Part shown: piece after piece, positions 21,275 to 34,200 of the stretch
Numbering within the stretch: the first letter of the stretch is position 1
Layout of the letters: every line of letters starts with the position of its first letter
Assembly (NCBI GenBank): GCA_911728455.2
Contig: OU452221.1
Span: 8,689,918-8,753,917, forward strand
Origin: Marthasterias glacialis
Taxonomy: Eukaryota; Echinodermata; Asteroidea; Forcipulatida; Asteriidae
Direction: 5' to 3'
Length of the DNA: 64,000 nt
The notes under the pieces: generated by a model
Seen by the model: only the letters and a program-made list of their open reading frames with translations
Databases searched by the model: none
What the model was told of the DNA's origin: nothing
Position numbers and translations under genes: made by a program

Positions 21275-22218
21275 GTCGAGTTTGACATTTTTGGTGGAAT
21301 TTTTATTTGCCACATGCAGGTCAGTTATGGCAGTTCCACGCAATATAAATTCAGCAAAGGGATGCAGATGGTCTGACGTACAAAGAAAAGAAGCAGTTTT
21401 ATTTGTAATCATTATACTTCATGGACTTCTCCTGCCTGCCTCGTGCCAGAATCAGAGACTTGTCAAAACCTTGACCCATTTTAGCTCTCCAAACATTGCT
21501 CTGCAGCATTTCTTTGTTCACAGAGACACTGGTGAGGTCTACGTAGGTGGAACCAACAAGCTCTATCACTTCTCATCTAATTTGGAAAAACTTTCTGAGG
21601 TCGACACAAGACAGGAGGGAATCAATGAATTCTGTCCTACAGTCGAGGTGAACAGATGCCCACGAGGCGATAACCTCAATAGGGTCTTGCAAGTTGATTA
21701 CGGGCTCAATTTGCTCATAGCATGCGGCAGTGATTTCTATGGAACATGTGCCCTGCATGATGTGAGTAACTTTACAAGGATTGTTGGTTGGCCCTCTTAT
21801 GTCCATGGTAGGGAGACCCCCTACCAACAGGACAGCTTAGCTCTTGGAGAGTCAGTGGTAAGCTACTATGCCCAATACCAAGCTGGCGATGACGGAGCAA
21901 TTGAACAAGTCCTGTATATTGGTGCTACATTCAACAGTGACCTTCAGTATAAAAACGTGAGTCAACATGCTGCCACAGCCAAGAAACTGAAGGAGACAAG
22001 CTCAGGGGAGTGGCATTTTTATTTTGCAAACCAAGAACAACTTTACTATCGGAACTCCTTCATCAATGTGATCGATGCTTACAAACACGATTATAAAATC
22101 AAGTACATATATGGCTTTAGTTCTGGAGGTTTTAACTACTTTACCACAGTGCAGCGAGAGGATGTGGACCTCGAGAATTATCAATCACGGATTGTACGAA
22201 TATGCAACAGAGACAAAA
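21275..22218 (+). CDS. MET: MET-like coding exon 1 (signal peptide, most of Sema)
   Basis: Acceptor TTTCATTGCAG. 52 nt of leader, then ATG at 21327. The hydrophobic stretch [17 protein letters not shown] is the signal peptide. The Sema part includes [14 protein letters not shown] and [14 protein letters not shown]. It matches the large exon 2 of vertebrate MET. Donor GTAGGT, phase 1. Confidence 0.95.
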
Positions 22219-25200
22219 GTAGGTTTACTTCTTAGTTCTCTTTAACTCACACGTAAAAAGGATACTAATACTTTATGGCCCATTTAAAGCTCCAGCTTAA
22301 CATTGGTAAAGAGAAAAACATAAATGTTCACAGATTTGCGTGTATATGGTATAAAGATATTGATGGTAGAAAACTTTCCTTGAAATATTTCTGCCTGAAG
22401 TGTTATTGTTTTTGAATAATAAATGAAATAAGATCCAAAATTAGTAAAACTCTGCCTATAGGAATGCGTACAAAAATGCTGAGTGCATTTTTACTGTTTT
22501 CTCGCAACTGAAACAACGAAATGAGCTGAAATTCTCACAGGTTGGTTCTATACCTTGATTTGTGCAAAGAATGGAAGCATTTACAGTCAGTTTACCAATG
22601 TTGAGCTGGGGCTTTAATCATTCTTGCTATAATGCAGTAGAAGGATATTTACATTGACTTAATTTACTGTCATCGGAGTAGGCATTGACTGAACATGCTT
22701 CACTGTCACCCGATGATTTCTTACTTGTAGGATAGTATGATTTACCCAAATCAACTGATCCAAGCTCCTCTCCTCAAGCATACCAGGAAAGGACATGTGC
22801 AATACAATTACAAAAAAGAACCACAGAGCCTGGAGTACCTGTAGGCACACTTTGTACAAAGCTCAACGGAGGAAAACAAAATCATACATTTTAGTGGAAA
22901 CTGCACAATATGATTTTTATCAACTTTTGATAAAAACTTGTTGAGCTGTTAATTTTACAATTCTTGCTTTTATGTGGTAGTTTGTGATACAGAATTATGT
23001 GAAATTTATCAAATGATCAATGTAGAATCTTGACTGCCATGAAATGATGTACATGTTGACTTTTTTTGGTAAACAATGCGATGGTTTATGTTTTATGCAT
23101 AGCATAACTTGCAGATCATGCACTTGTAATGTTACTAACAATGGGAGACTTTTGGGAACACTAGGTGGCAGCAGACTTACTCAGAACTCCGCAAACAATG
23201 GAAATTTACCTGGTAAGTCTGCTGCCACCTTAACAAGTCTCCCATTAATAATCAGGAAAAATAATCTTTATTCCATTCGACCAAAACAACACAAAATTTA
23301 CAGTAAACTCAAGAACAAAATGAGCGGTACAAAAGCATGCATACGTGTAGGAGATTTTGGTAATATAACAAAAAGCAAGAAAGTACTTAAAATAAAACAA
23401 AGCAAGCTAAACGAACAACAGCAAAAGACATGAAATGGAAAATGGAAGGGGCCGTCACAAATGGGGAATTAAAAAATGATGGTTTATTTCTTTTCCCCGC
23501 AACTGCAGACTTTTTCTCGTACACCGAAGCAAAACTCATCTGTCGGAATTCGGAAGGCAAAGTCTATAACATTCTCAACGCAGCCCACGTAGGGAGAGTT
23601 GGTACAAACCTGCAAGGGTTTGAGCCTGGCGAGGAGGTTCTCTTTGCCGTCTTTTCAACCAGTGTCTCTGAGAGCTCAGACCACCCTGCGCGCGACTCAG
23701 CTCTGTGTCTATACCAAATGAGTTACATTAACAAAAGAATTCAGAAAGGACTACAGGAATGCTTTAACTCGGATGGCACGCAGGGATTGAGGTTTTTTTC
23801 GGCTGACCATCCCTGTGATTCCACAACGGTAAGAATCATATACGTATTTTTTTAATGTCAATTTAAATTTTAATAGCTATGTTATGTTTGTTTAGAATTT
23901 GAAAAATTTGAAAAAATATATAAAAAATGGGGAAGAATTTAATCTAATTGGCAAAAACGCATGGTGTGTTTCAGGTTGATTATAAATTGGAAAGGCTATA
24001 AAAAAACAAAACTGAAGAACGGTGTTTACTATGATACCAAAAAAATCCATACTAGTATAGTAGCAATTTTTCCATCTGGTATGTTACAATGAACATTTGC
24101 AAAAGAAACATCTCCTAGTACTTGGTTTTGTTAAGGGTGTACCAAAATAAGCAGCTAGGAAATTGCACGAAAACATATTGTTTGTTGTTTCCTTGAAATT
24201 ATTATCATCAAATCAGTTTGATTAAATACATGTATTTCATTTTATGGAGTAAACGATCAAATGCTTTATACTCGTCATATTACTCCCTTGTTTTTCGTGG
24301 GGGTTAGCTTTCGCAATACTGCTTTTCCATACTAGTTTTTCTCCAATGGATTTGCTGTGTTGTGTGTTGCATGTGTCCAGCATTCATTATGATCTGGTTT
24401 TGGCCTGTGAAGATATTTATACATAAGTGAAGGATCCAAAGCAACCAATGAACAGAAGACTAATTCAAGCATTGTTTGTTGACTGGTCAACAAGGTTGAC
24501 ATATAAGGATTGATTTTAAACTTTAACCATTGAGGACTGCTTTCTGAGTGGCTGAATGTGTAGCGGGAACAAAATTATTGTCACTTTGTCACAGCTTATG
24601 TTTACAAAAACTTTTTAAAACTAGTCAGTAGAAATGAATGGAGTATTTCATAAACCAATGATGTATCCTACTTTTAAGCAAGGTGTGAGGTCTTGCATAA
24701 AGAAGGAATGGTAATTTTCACACAATCTTTCAACTTTAAGGTTTTAATTTTTGGGTGAACAAAGAAAAATTGACTAGAATGGGATTTGAACCTGCGACCA
24801 GCGGATTAATGTGCTGACACTCCAACAACTGAGCTGTCTAGCCCTTATGATGGCGGTCTCCCTATTTTGTCAATATTTTTGTTGGTTGGGTGCCAGTGAG
24901 AAGCCAAACAACCTGAAACTGCTTTATAACCAGGGATCAGGTCCAAGTTTACGATACAACCTGGGAAGCGGCAGGTTTGGGATCACCTTACTGGGGATAC
25001 GACTTTTTCATTTCCAATATCAAGTAATAAGCCACAAGGGAAAACTGACAGGGTAAATTTAATTTACTTTTCACCGCTCTACCAACTGAGCTATCTAGCC
25101 CTATGATGGCGGTCTCCCTATTTTGTCAATATCTTTGTTGGGTTTCTTAGATCCTCCTGATGATGACTAGAGCAGGCTTGTCGAAATGTTGAGACCAATT

Positions 25201-28200
25201 AATGACTCACTCCGCGGCAGTGAAGTTATCCAAGAAGTCCCCTCAGTCCACTAAGCGAAAGTAGTAGTAGTAGTAGTCCCTGCCGATTTCCTACCTACAA
25301 ATTTTGAAATCTACTCCGGAGGAACAATCTATTGCAATAGCAAAGCAGATATAATCACGAGGTGTTATCGCAAACTAAATATATATTCTTAGATTCTTCT
25401 TCATAGCTTGTAATAAAGTTTTTAAAGTTGTGCTGCTTAAACTTTTATATCAGGGATAATGGGTAGGAGGAGCTGGTATAAAGTACAATTTTCTTCCCGT
25501 ACTACAATACAAGATTTTGCTACTATAAAGGAAATGAATAAACACATGCATCACATCCCTTGATTTTAATTTTAACAGTATAGGGTAGTGAAAGATGACT
25601 TCTGTGGGACCGGAGCTTTACAACCAATCGAGGCAAGGAAAACAATTTTGGGAAGGGACCAGTTGCGGGACGGCGGTGCTGGCCGGTTGTTCACAGCAAT
25701 TTCTGCGGTGACTATGGGCAGTGACACTGTAGCTATCATCGGCACTCAAGATGGTCACGTAATGAAGGTAGGTCAAATCATGAGAATGTCTTAGAATGTG
25801 ACAACGTGGCTATCAGTGGCACTCAAGATGGTCACAATTGGAAGGTAGGTCAAAACCTAAGCAGTCATAGAATGTGCCAGCGTGGCTATCATTGGCACTC
25901 AAGATGGTCACTCTATGAAGGTAGGTCAAAACATTAGAAGTCATAGAATGTGACAGCGTGTCCATCATTGGCACTCAAAATGGTCACTATATAAAGTTGG
26001 AAAAGGCATATAATTTTTTTTCAAAAAAGTGACCGGCAAATTTGATGGGATTTTCAGTTTCAGGTACAGGTTTGTTTTTACCCACGTAATGAAGAGGAGA
26101 CTAACACCAATTAATGAATGCCATTTGTCAGGGTAGATCAGATAAAAATCTTTGTAAAATGAAGATTTATAGCAATGTTTCTTTACCCATTCGTGAAAAC
26201 AACTGAAGTGTTCTTTGTCATTTTTTATCGGGAAAATTGTGTCGGAAAAAAAAGCAACAATGATAGCAATGTCTGGGCATATGGTAATAATTGTACAGAA
26301 ATGAATGGTCTCTAAAGCCAAATGGTTGGAATGAATCTGATCTCTTTGTAAACACAAGCCCAATATACGTTACATTTTCTGACTAGAACCTTGGTTTGAA
26401 TAAGTTGTAAAAGTTAAACAGGGTTTCCTGTTCTTCCAGTCACACACTGTACAGTGTGTAAAAGTAATAAATGGAGCCGTATTCCGAGTAAAGTGTAAAT
26501 CCACTTACAAGGTACAACTTCCTGATAAAAAACATGTCAATGACAAGGGCACCGGAATGAAGAGTTCATTCAAGCAGGCCAGATATTGTACTGGCCCCAC
26601 CAAACAAGTGGTTTCCATTGAGTTCTTAAGAGTTTCTTAAGAGTGTTTCTTCTGTAAAAATTGGTTGTTCGGATCTGCATATAGAGTTACTTGCAAATTT
26701 GATAAGTTTTACTTTGTGACTTATAATGTGTGTTTGGGATCGATTGTATAAATCTCCAATGATAAAGAAATTGTCTTTCGGTTTTGGTGTAAAAGTTTTT
26801 TTATCAAATGTAGAGAGGATTCCGTTTCCATAACTGCCCACTGGATGTATGCAAACATGTTATTTAACTACATCTACATTTATAATAATTTGGTTTAAGC
26901 ATTCACATTTGGTATGATAAGCACTGTATACTCAGTGCTTACCCGAGTTCTGTAGGAACAAAATCCCCCCCTCTGCATTGTAGAACAGTATATTCTCTAG
27001 AATGCAGGGTTGTGGGTTCATTACCCATTACTCATTACATGCACATGTGTTTTCTCATAAAAAAATAATGTCCCAATCTGAACCTTTCCAAAAAAAGAGT
27101 AGGCACACTGATTGTTTTGAATGCTGGCCAGTTTTAATGAGAGCAAAACTGCACAGTAGTTATTGGTATCAAGATGTTATACAAATATATGTCGCAGAAT
27201 ATAATCACGATGTGAAATCTGGACTATTCAATTCTCATTCGCCTCTTGATGGAAAAGCCAGATTTCACCTCGTGATTTTTTGGGCCATAATGCACAAGCA
27301 AAATGTATTCAATTATGTAACTCACACATAGATCCTTGTCATTTTTAAATTTTTTCACAAAAAATACAAAATAGACACAGAAACTACATGGATGACTCCA
27401 TGCAGACACCAACCTTGTCCACCGTGATACGACTTTGCTTTGGACAAATAGACGGGGAACGATTATTTTAGATACGACACTGGGAAGCATTCTAGAGCAG
27501 TATATTCTCTAGAATGCAGGGTTGTGGGTTCATTTCTCATTACTCATTACATGCACGTGTGTTTTTCTCATAAAAAAATAATGTTACAATCTGAACCTTT
27601 CCAAAAAAAGAGTAGGCACACTGATTGTTTTGAATGCTAGCCAGTTTTAATGAGAGCAAAACTGCACAGTAGTTGTTGGTATCAAGATGTTATACAAATG
27701 TAGGATGCATTTCAGTGCATTGTCGCAGAATATAGTCACGAGGTGAAATCTGGACTATTCAATTCTCGTTCGCCTCTTGATGGAAAAGCCAGATTTCACC
27801 TCGTGATTTTTTGGGCCATAATGCACAAGCAAAATGTATTCAATTATGTAACTCACACATAGATCCTTGTCATTTTTAAATTTTCACAAAAAATACAAAA
27901 TAGACACAGAAACTACATGGATGACTCCATGCAGACACCAACCTTGTCCACCGTGACATGGCCTTGCTTTGGACAAATGGAATGGACGGGGAACGATTAT
28001 TTTAGAAACGACACTGGGAAACGTCCAATAATTATCCATATTGGACTCCGTTATAAAATTTGTGAGCAAAGCAGCAGTATACATGACAAAATAAAGGATT
28101 GACATGTGACGTGTGTTCAACCAATCAAGTGACAAGGATCTTTGTGTGTGTGGTATTATAATTATTATTCTAATTAAGCTACAAATGTGAGGAATTTAAC

Positions 28201-31200
28201 AACATTTTGTGCGCTCCATTTCCTAAAAATTGTGCTCTTCTATATACTGAATTTTTTTGTAAACAATTCTTAATGAAGCTCTGAACTCTGATTATGTGCC
28301 TGGCCAAGCTTGTACATTTGGCTGATGTGCAGCAGAAATATGTAAATGTGCCAGGTTCTGGATGTTTATGACAAAGCAGCGTTTACCCTGAGATACACAT
28401 CCTCATTTACTGTACCTCCATCATTCTGATTTAAACAAATGAACAGGCATTTAAAAAAAAAAATCACAACCAAGCATGGAACTCTTACAGCGTTTTTCCT
28501 TACAGTGGTCCTCTGGCCAAATGCTAGTTAAAACACCTCTCCAAGTTGTCTGGCTGGCTAGTTCAGTGTTGAAAAGTATCCCTATTTAATGTGAAATACG
28601 AACCAGTGAAGAAGCCGACGGACTTGGGAAAGTACAAGCTAACAGATCCCGCTGGCTAGTCAGTGACAAAGTTAGGGGCAAACCCTGTCTTACAAATTTC
28701 TATGAGGAAGATCAGATTACTTCCCTCTAGCTTTTAATAAGCACATTGCACAACCAATGTGAAAATTTCACCCAGTTCATGGTCTTGATGGTGTGGCTTC
28801 ATTGAAAACTATGGAAAGAAAGTTTTATGTTTGTTAGGGATTTTTTGGTACGCTCATAGGGCTGATGAGTGCAATGATTTGTAGGGTCTTAAAATATTAT
28901 TTATATTATTTGACAGTATTTCAGATTGAAATATTTCTCTGGAGCGTTCAGGTTGGAAAAGCATTTTTATTTATTTTATTTTATTTTAAAATTTGTCTTT
29001 TTGTGTTATTGTCTATGTCTATGTCTACATGTATGTCTATGTCTATGGCCATGGCTATGGCTTGGGCTATGGCTATGGTTTTGGCTATGGCTGTGGCTTT
29101 GGTTTTGGCTATGGCTGTGGCTTTGGCTGTGGGGGAGATATTTACAATGTTCTTGGTCTTCATAGTTTTTTTAAAGTTAATTAACGAGATAAACGTTTTA
29201 GCATCCTGTGGATTAAAGCATCAAAATTTACTCTCCCAATGACCATATATAACCAGCGTTGTTTCTCTCACTCAAGTGATGTTTTCCTCCGTTTTTATGA
29301 AGTTTTTACTGCAGTCCTCAGACAATCAGGGAGAGGAGGCCAATGTGTGGGCCAGAAAACCCTACAAGGACTTGGACTTGTCTAACAGTCCTGTACTTAA
29401 GGACATGGCATTTGATGCAGACAGATCACACGTGTATGCCATGACATCACACGAGGTAGGATAGGAAACAAGCTTTTGCCCAAAGTTGAACCCCAGTTTT
29501 CTCTGTATATACATTGTGCTGAACTGGAAAATACATGGCTGCCATATGAATTATGTTTCCATTTTGGAATGTGGAGAAAGAAGTTAATTTGAAGACCGTA
29601 AGTTTGGAGAAGATGACTGAAGTGGTGTGAGATCGGTGAAATATTTGGGAGGATTAGGATTGAAGAAAACGTCGAGTTTGCTTTTCAGGCTGGGCTGAGG
29701 AAATTTGCTTTTACGCTGGATGTTTCTACCCTATTATTATTCTCTTACATGTAAACTAGGTATTCAAGATTGCCATCAGTTCTTGTGAGCACTACGTGGA
29801 CTGCTCAGCATGTGCTCTGACACATGACCCCAAGAACTGTGGATGGTGTGGTTTTTGTTCAACGCAACAGGAGTGTACGGAGCAAGGCGGTACATCGACA
29901 TGGCAACAAGATAACTGTCCGCCTGCCATATACGGAGTAAGGTTTTAAAATCATTACCTGATTTTTCTTGATCCTGAAGAAACTTTTATGCGACTTTGCC
30001 ATAGCCACTAAATTGTTTTACAATTTTATTTGTTTATCAGTTTATTTATTTCATTACTTACTGTTTGTTGTTGTTGTTTTTTTTCTGGGTGTTTTATGGG
30101 GGAGGTCGTACCTTATCTTAGTTAAGTATACCATCTTAGGGTTTAAACTTTTGATCTTACATAGTGTGTGTGATATTCAACAAGCATGGGTCTTCTAGTC
30201 AGGATCCAAGGCTCATTTACATAAAACTAATGTTTTATCTACTTTACAGAGCGACCCTCAGCAGAATTTCTATTTCAAAACTGCAGCTTAATGTTGGCAA
30301 GGCAAAAGGCTTGCTGACTTAACAGCCTTTCTTCTAGTAAATGAGTCAGGCAACAATGAAAAACAGTTGAGAAGGTGCAAACACACCACAAAGTCTTCAT
30401 GGATGTTAACCACATGCCGTCGGAATTCTCTTTTTTTTCTCCCTATACATTCGTTACGTCAGTGCAATAGCGTTGTATCACAAGTTTAGTGCTGAAGGTT
30501 TTGTTTTTGCATCTTGGATAGTTTTAGCAAGGTAGAAAGTTTGTGTACTTCCAAGTATTGTGTAAATGCCGTTTTGAGGGATTTGTTTTTGCAGTGCCAT
30601 GAGAATATACATGTATATATAATTGCTATCAACCCATCACTAATGAGTGTGATTAACTGAGACAATTGCTGCTTGCAGGTGACCCCCTTAGCAGGTCCTC
30701 TGAAGGGAGGCACACGGGTGACCATTACGGGGGACAATCTGGGGCAAAATGTAGAGACGGCCAATACGCATGAGGTGACGGTGGCAGGCAAACCATGTAG
30801 CGTCATACCAGAGCTGAGTGAGATATATAGGTAACAGGTCACTGCGGGATGGAGTTGTGGGGTTTCTAACACACAAGCTTCTCTAACTCATACCTCATCA
30901 ATATCAATACACTGCCATAATGCACAGCTATATAATTTTTCATAATTTTTTTGCATTCCTGTGTATTTTTCGCATAATTTGTTTTCTTTAAAAAATAACA
31001 GTCTTCAGGAACGCCCACCAAAATAGGTCACTTGCTAACATGGCTTGATTCTCAACGTGACATCACATGCATTACATAATGTTTCCTGAGCTATTCCAGA
31101 AAACAATTGTTCTGGGATTGGGTCTGCCAAAGGAATGACAGATATGTGTTCTTCTATTATCAAATTCATTCTTGGTTGTAATGCATGTGATGTCACGTTG

Positions 31201-34200
31201 AGAATCCAGAAAGAAAAACCTTTTGCTTTGTCAGATAGTTTGTCCAAGCTCAGGCACATTCAGACTCATGTCAGGCCTATTTCAATTGCGGCAATTGAAA
31301 TAAGTTATGGGAATATGTTGGGTCTATAAATGCTATTTTCAGATGGAAATATTTCTCTGGAGTGTTGGCACTGGTACCTTAACCTCTATTATTAATAGTA
31401 TTAGAATTTAGAATTTTGCTCTATTGACGTAACATTGTTACATCGTTACATCGTTACATCGTGATGTAACACAACAAGTTGTACTTAATACTCAAGTGTA
31501 AATGATTAAAAACATTTCAACTCAAAGTTTGGGGTGGGGGGTGTAAGACTTGAGACCTCATTCAGACTTGTCATTTTGAGAAATTAGTTCATCATTTAAA
31601 CATTTCTAATCAGCATTTTGTTCATAATATCAGATGCAATGTTTGAATGAAGGGTTCATCTGTCTTCAGTGCAAACATCAGCATGATCGGTTAAATTCTT
31701 CTCTTTTTGGCCTGTTTTCTTATTTCAAATGTTCATTAATTGTCACATGAGGCAACATAAGGCAACCGACTGCATTGCATTATAAAAGGAACACTTTGGG
31801 AGTACAGGAGTAATTTTTACCAATAGTGCCCCTCTGTCCCCAAGAGAGTGATGTGAAAACTGAAGTGTAAATGAGTTTTCTTCTTGAAGATTGCCTGGAG
31901 CTGATTGCCTGTAAATTGCCTTGTGTGACAGCCCTAATACTATAACATAATCAGTCGACACTTGTCATGCAGGGCAACTGAACAGACAACTTGGAGGCAA
32001 CTAACTGCAGTGGGAAGCAATAAGAACACTGATAGCACAAGATACAATATTTTATCTAGTGTTACTATTATGTGATTTAAGGCATTGCATGGTCTTGATA
32101 TGTATTGATCATACAAGAAGTTCTTACAAGAAGATACTATCACATGGTGATAAAACTGAATATATATTTAGTGTTACTTTTCCAAAGCTCTTACAAAGAA
32201 CATGATAAAACATTGTGAATCAATTTTTACTGGCAACTTGCAAAATGAGCACTTCTGCAGCGTAGAGGCTTTCAACAACAAAAATATGTGAAAAGTGATT
32301 TTTGAATGTTTAATCTTCTTGGGGATTGCCTGTAACTGGTTGTCCATAAATTGCCTGTGGTTAGCTTAGCTCATGGCCTTTCATGTAGGTTTCTTTAGGT
32401 CATTTAAACTCGGACTTTCCTCTAGATCCCACATGTCCAATGTTACACATCAAAACAGGGGTCATTTTCAAAGTTTTTAATTTGTTTAAGTTTGTTTGCA
32501 GTTACAGCACCTGATAGATCTTTATCATGCTGCAGCCATCTTGTTTACATGTTTTCTCCCATCTGAACCACTGTCACTGTGACTGAGGCTAGCAGGGTAA
32601 AATAGATTCCTTCCTGGTGTCATGGAGGATCAAAATTTATTATTGCTAGTTACAAAATTATAGACCAGTCTGAAAGTCCCAAACTAATGACAAGCCTGTA
32701 CATTGAAACAATGCAGCCGTGTGTACGACAAATCATCTTGCCAACAAGTTAAGCTACGATTCAAGCAGTTGTTTGTCACAACTGCACAGAAATACAGTGC
32801 ACGTAGGAAAAATACATCATTGTTATTTGTAAGAAATTCATTCCTATCCTCCAGTTTTCAATAATAAAAAGACCGTCATCAAAAAATCTTTAAGAAACGT
32901 ATTCGATTTTGTTTTGTTTTCAACAATCACCAATCCCGTGCTTTAACATGTGCATGCCTGTGTCTTTAACAATCAAAGCTTCGAACTATGGTAAATGGTA
33001 TGCTGGATGCAAACCACCAGGAGCCAATTTCATAGAGCTGCTGAAGCACAAACACGAGCTAAGCACAACAGAAATATGCTTACCAGAATAAGGTTACCAG
33101 CCAAAATACTGTGTCACATGTACCCTCTATGACTGGTATCCTGCTTATTTTTGCTTTTTGCAGAAAGTTGTTGAGCACTAATTTCTACTTCTGCTTAGCT
33201 CTATGAAATTGGACCCAGTGCTTTGGGATGAATCTTCACCAATCAAAACAAAAAGTAAACCTCAGGATTTGTATGGCTTTCCTGTAATTGTTTTTTTAGT
33301 GTAATTTTAACAAGCTAACCTTTGTTTCCTTTTAACAAAACATTTCATATGTTTTCATATCTGAATCTCATGTTTCACATGAACACTAATATCTTCTTCA
33401 GTCTATTAAAGTAACTAACTGTACATCATGTATGCAATATCAGCTTGTATTTTATGTGTATGAGTCAAGGTTTAAACTCCTTTATTTTAATATGAGAATT
33501 TTGTTGAGAAAAATCAAAACCAACAAAAATCCCCCCAAAATATATATAAATAAATTAAAAACAAAAAATAAAATACACACATAAAAGTAAAATTATAATA
33601 AATAAATAAAATTTAAAAAAAGTTGAAACTGCATTAATAGAACACTGGAAACTACAAATTACAGAAAATGTATTTTTTTCAGCTGATTTCCTGTAAATTG
33701 CCTTGTGTGACATCCCTAATACTATAACATAATCAGTCGACACTTGTCATGCCGGGCAACTGAACAGACAACTTGGAGTGGTAGCAATAAGAACACTGAT
33801 CGCACAAGATACAATATTTTATCTAGTGTTACTATTATGTTATTTAAGGCATTGCATGGTCTCGATATGTATTGATCATACAAGAAGTTCTTACAAGAAC
33901 ATTCTACACAGTAAAGTCCAAGGTCTCTGTAGCCATTAGGAAATCCTAATATTATCCTCAGTTCTAAAATGATTTCCTTCTTTTCAATCAATTGTGGTTT
34001 GCTTCACAGGATTGTGTGCATGACATCTCCTGCTGCTGCCCCGACCTCTGGACCCATTGTAGCCAAGATTGAAGTATATACATCTAATATGCTGTACACC
34101 GTCAATGGAACTATCTCATCAGAACCTACGTTTATATTTACATATGTGGTAATTAGAACATTACTTCTATTATTATTTCTTTAATAAATGTTCTGTCATT

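Noticed and set aside
21275-21326. Start of the receptor at an upstream in-frame TTG
   Set aside because: 21270-21274 lies in the intron and includes the end of the splice acceptor. The first ATG in good context is 21327, followed directly by the signal peptide.
23044-23433. 129-codon plus-strand frame in the first receptor intron
   Set aside because: Runs through the hairpin element at 23138-23250 and has no splice connection to the receptor frame.
25150-25200. Functional hammerhead ribozyme
   Set aside because: CTGATGA and GTCGAAA are present, but the stem next to the core has a mismatch and no third stem or cleavage site could be drawn by eye. Kept only as a motif.
28865-29242. Open frames rich in Met/Ala, Leu/Trp or Gly/Tyr
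   Set aside because: By-products of the GGCTAT hexamer microsatellite.
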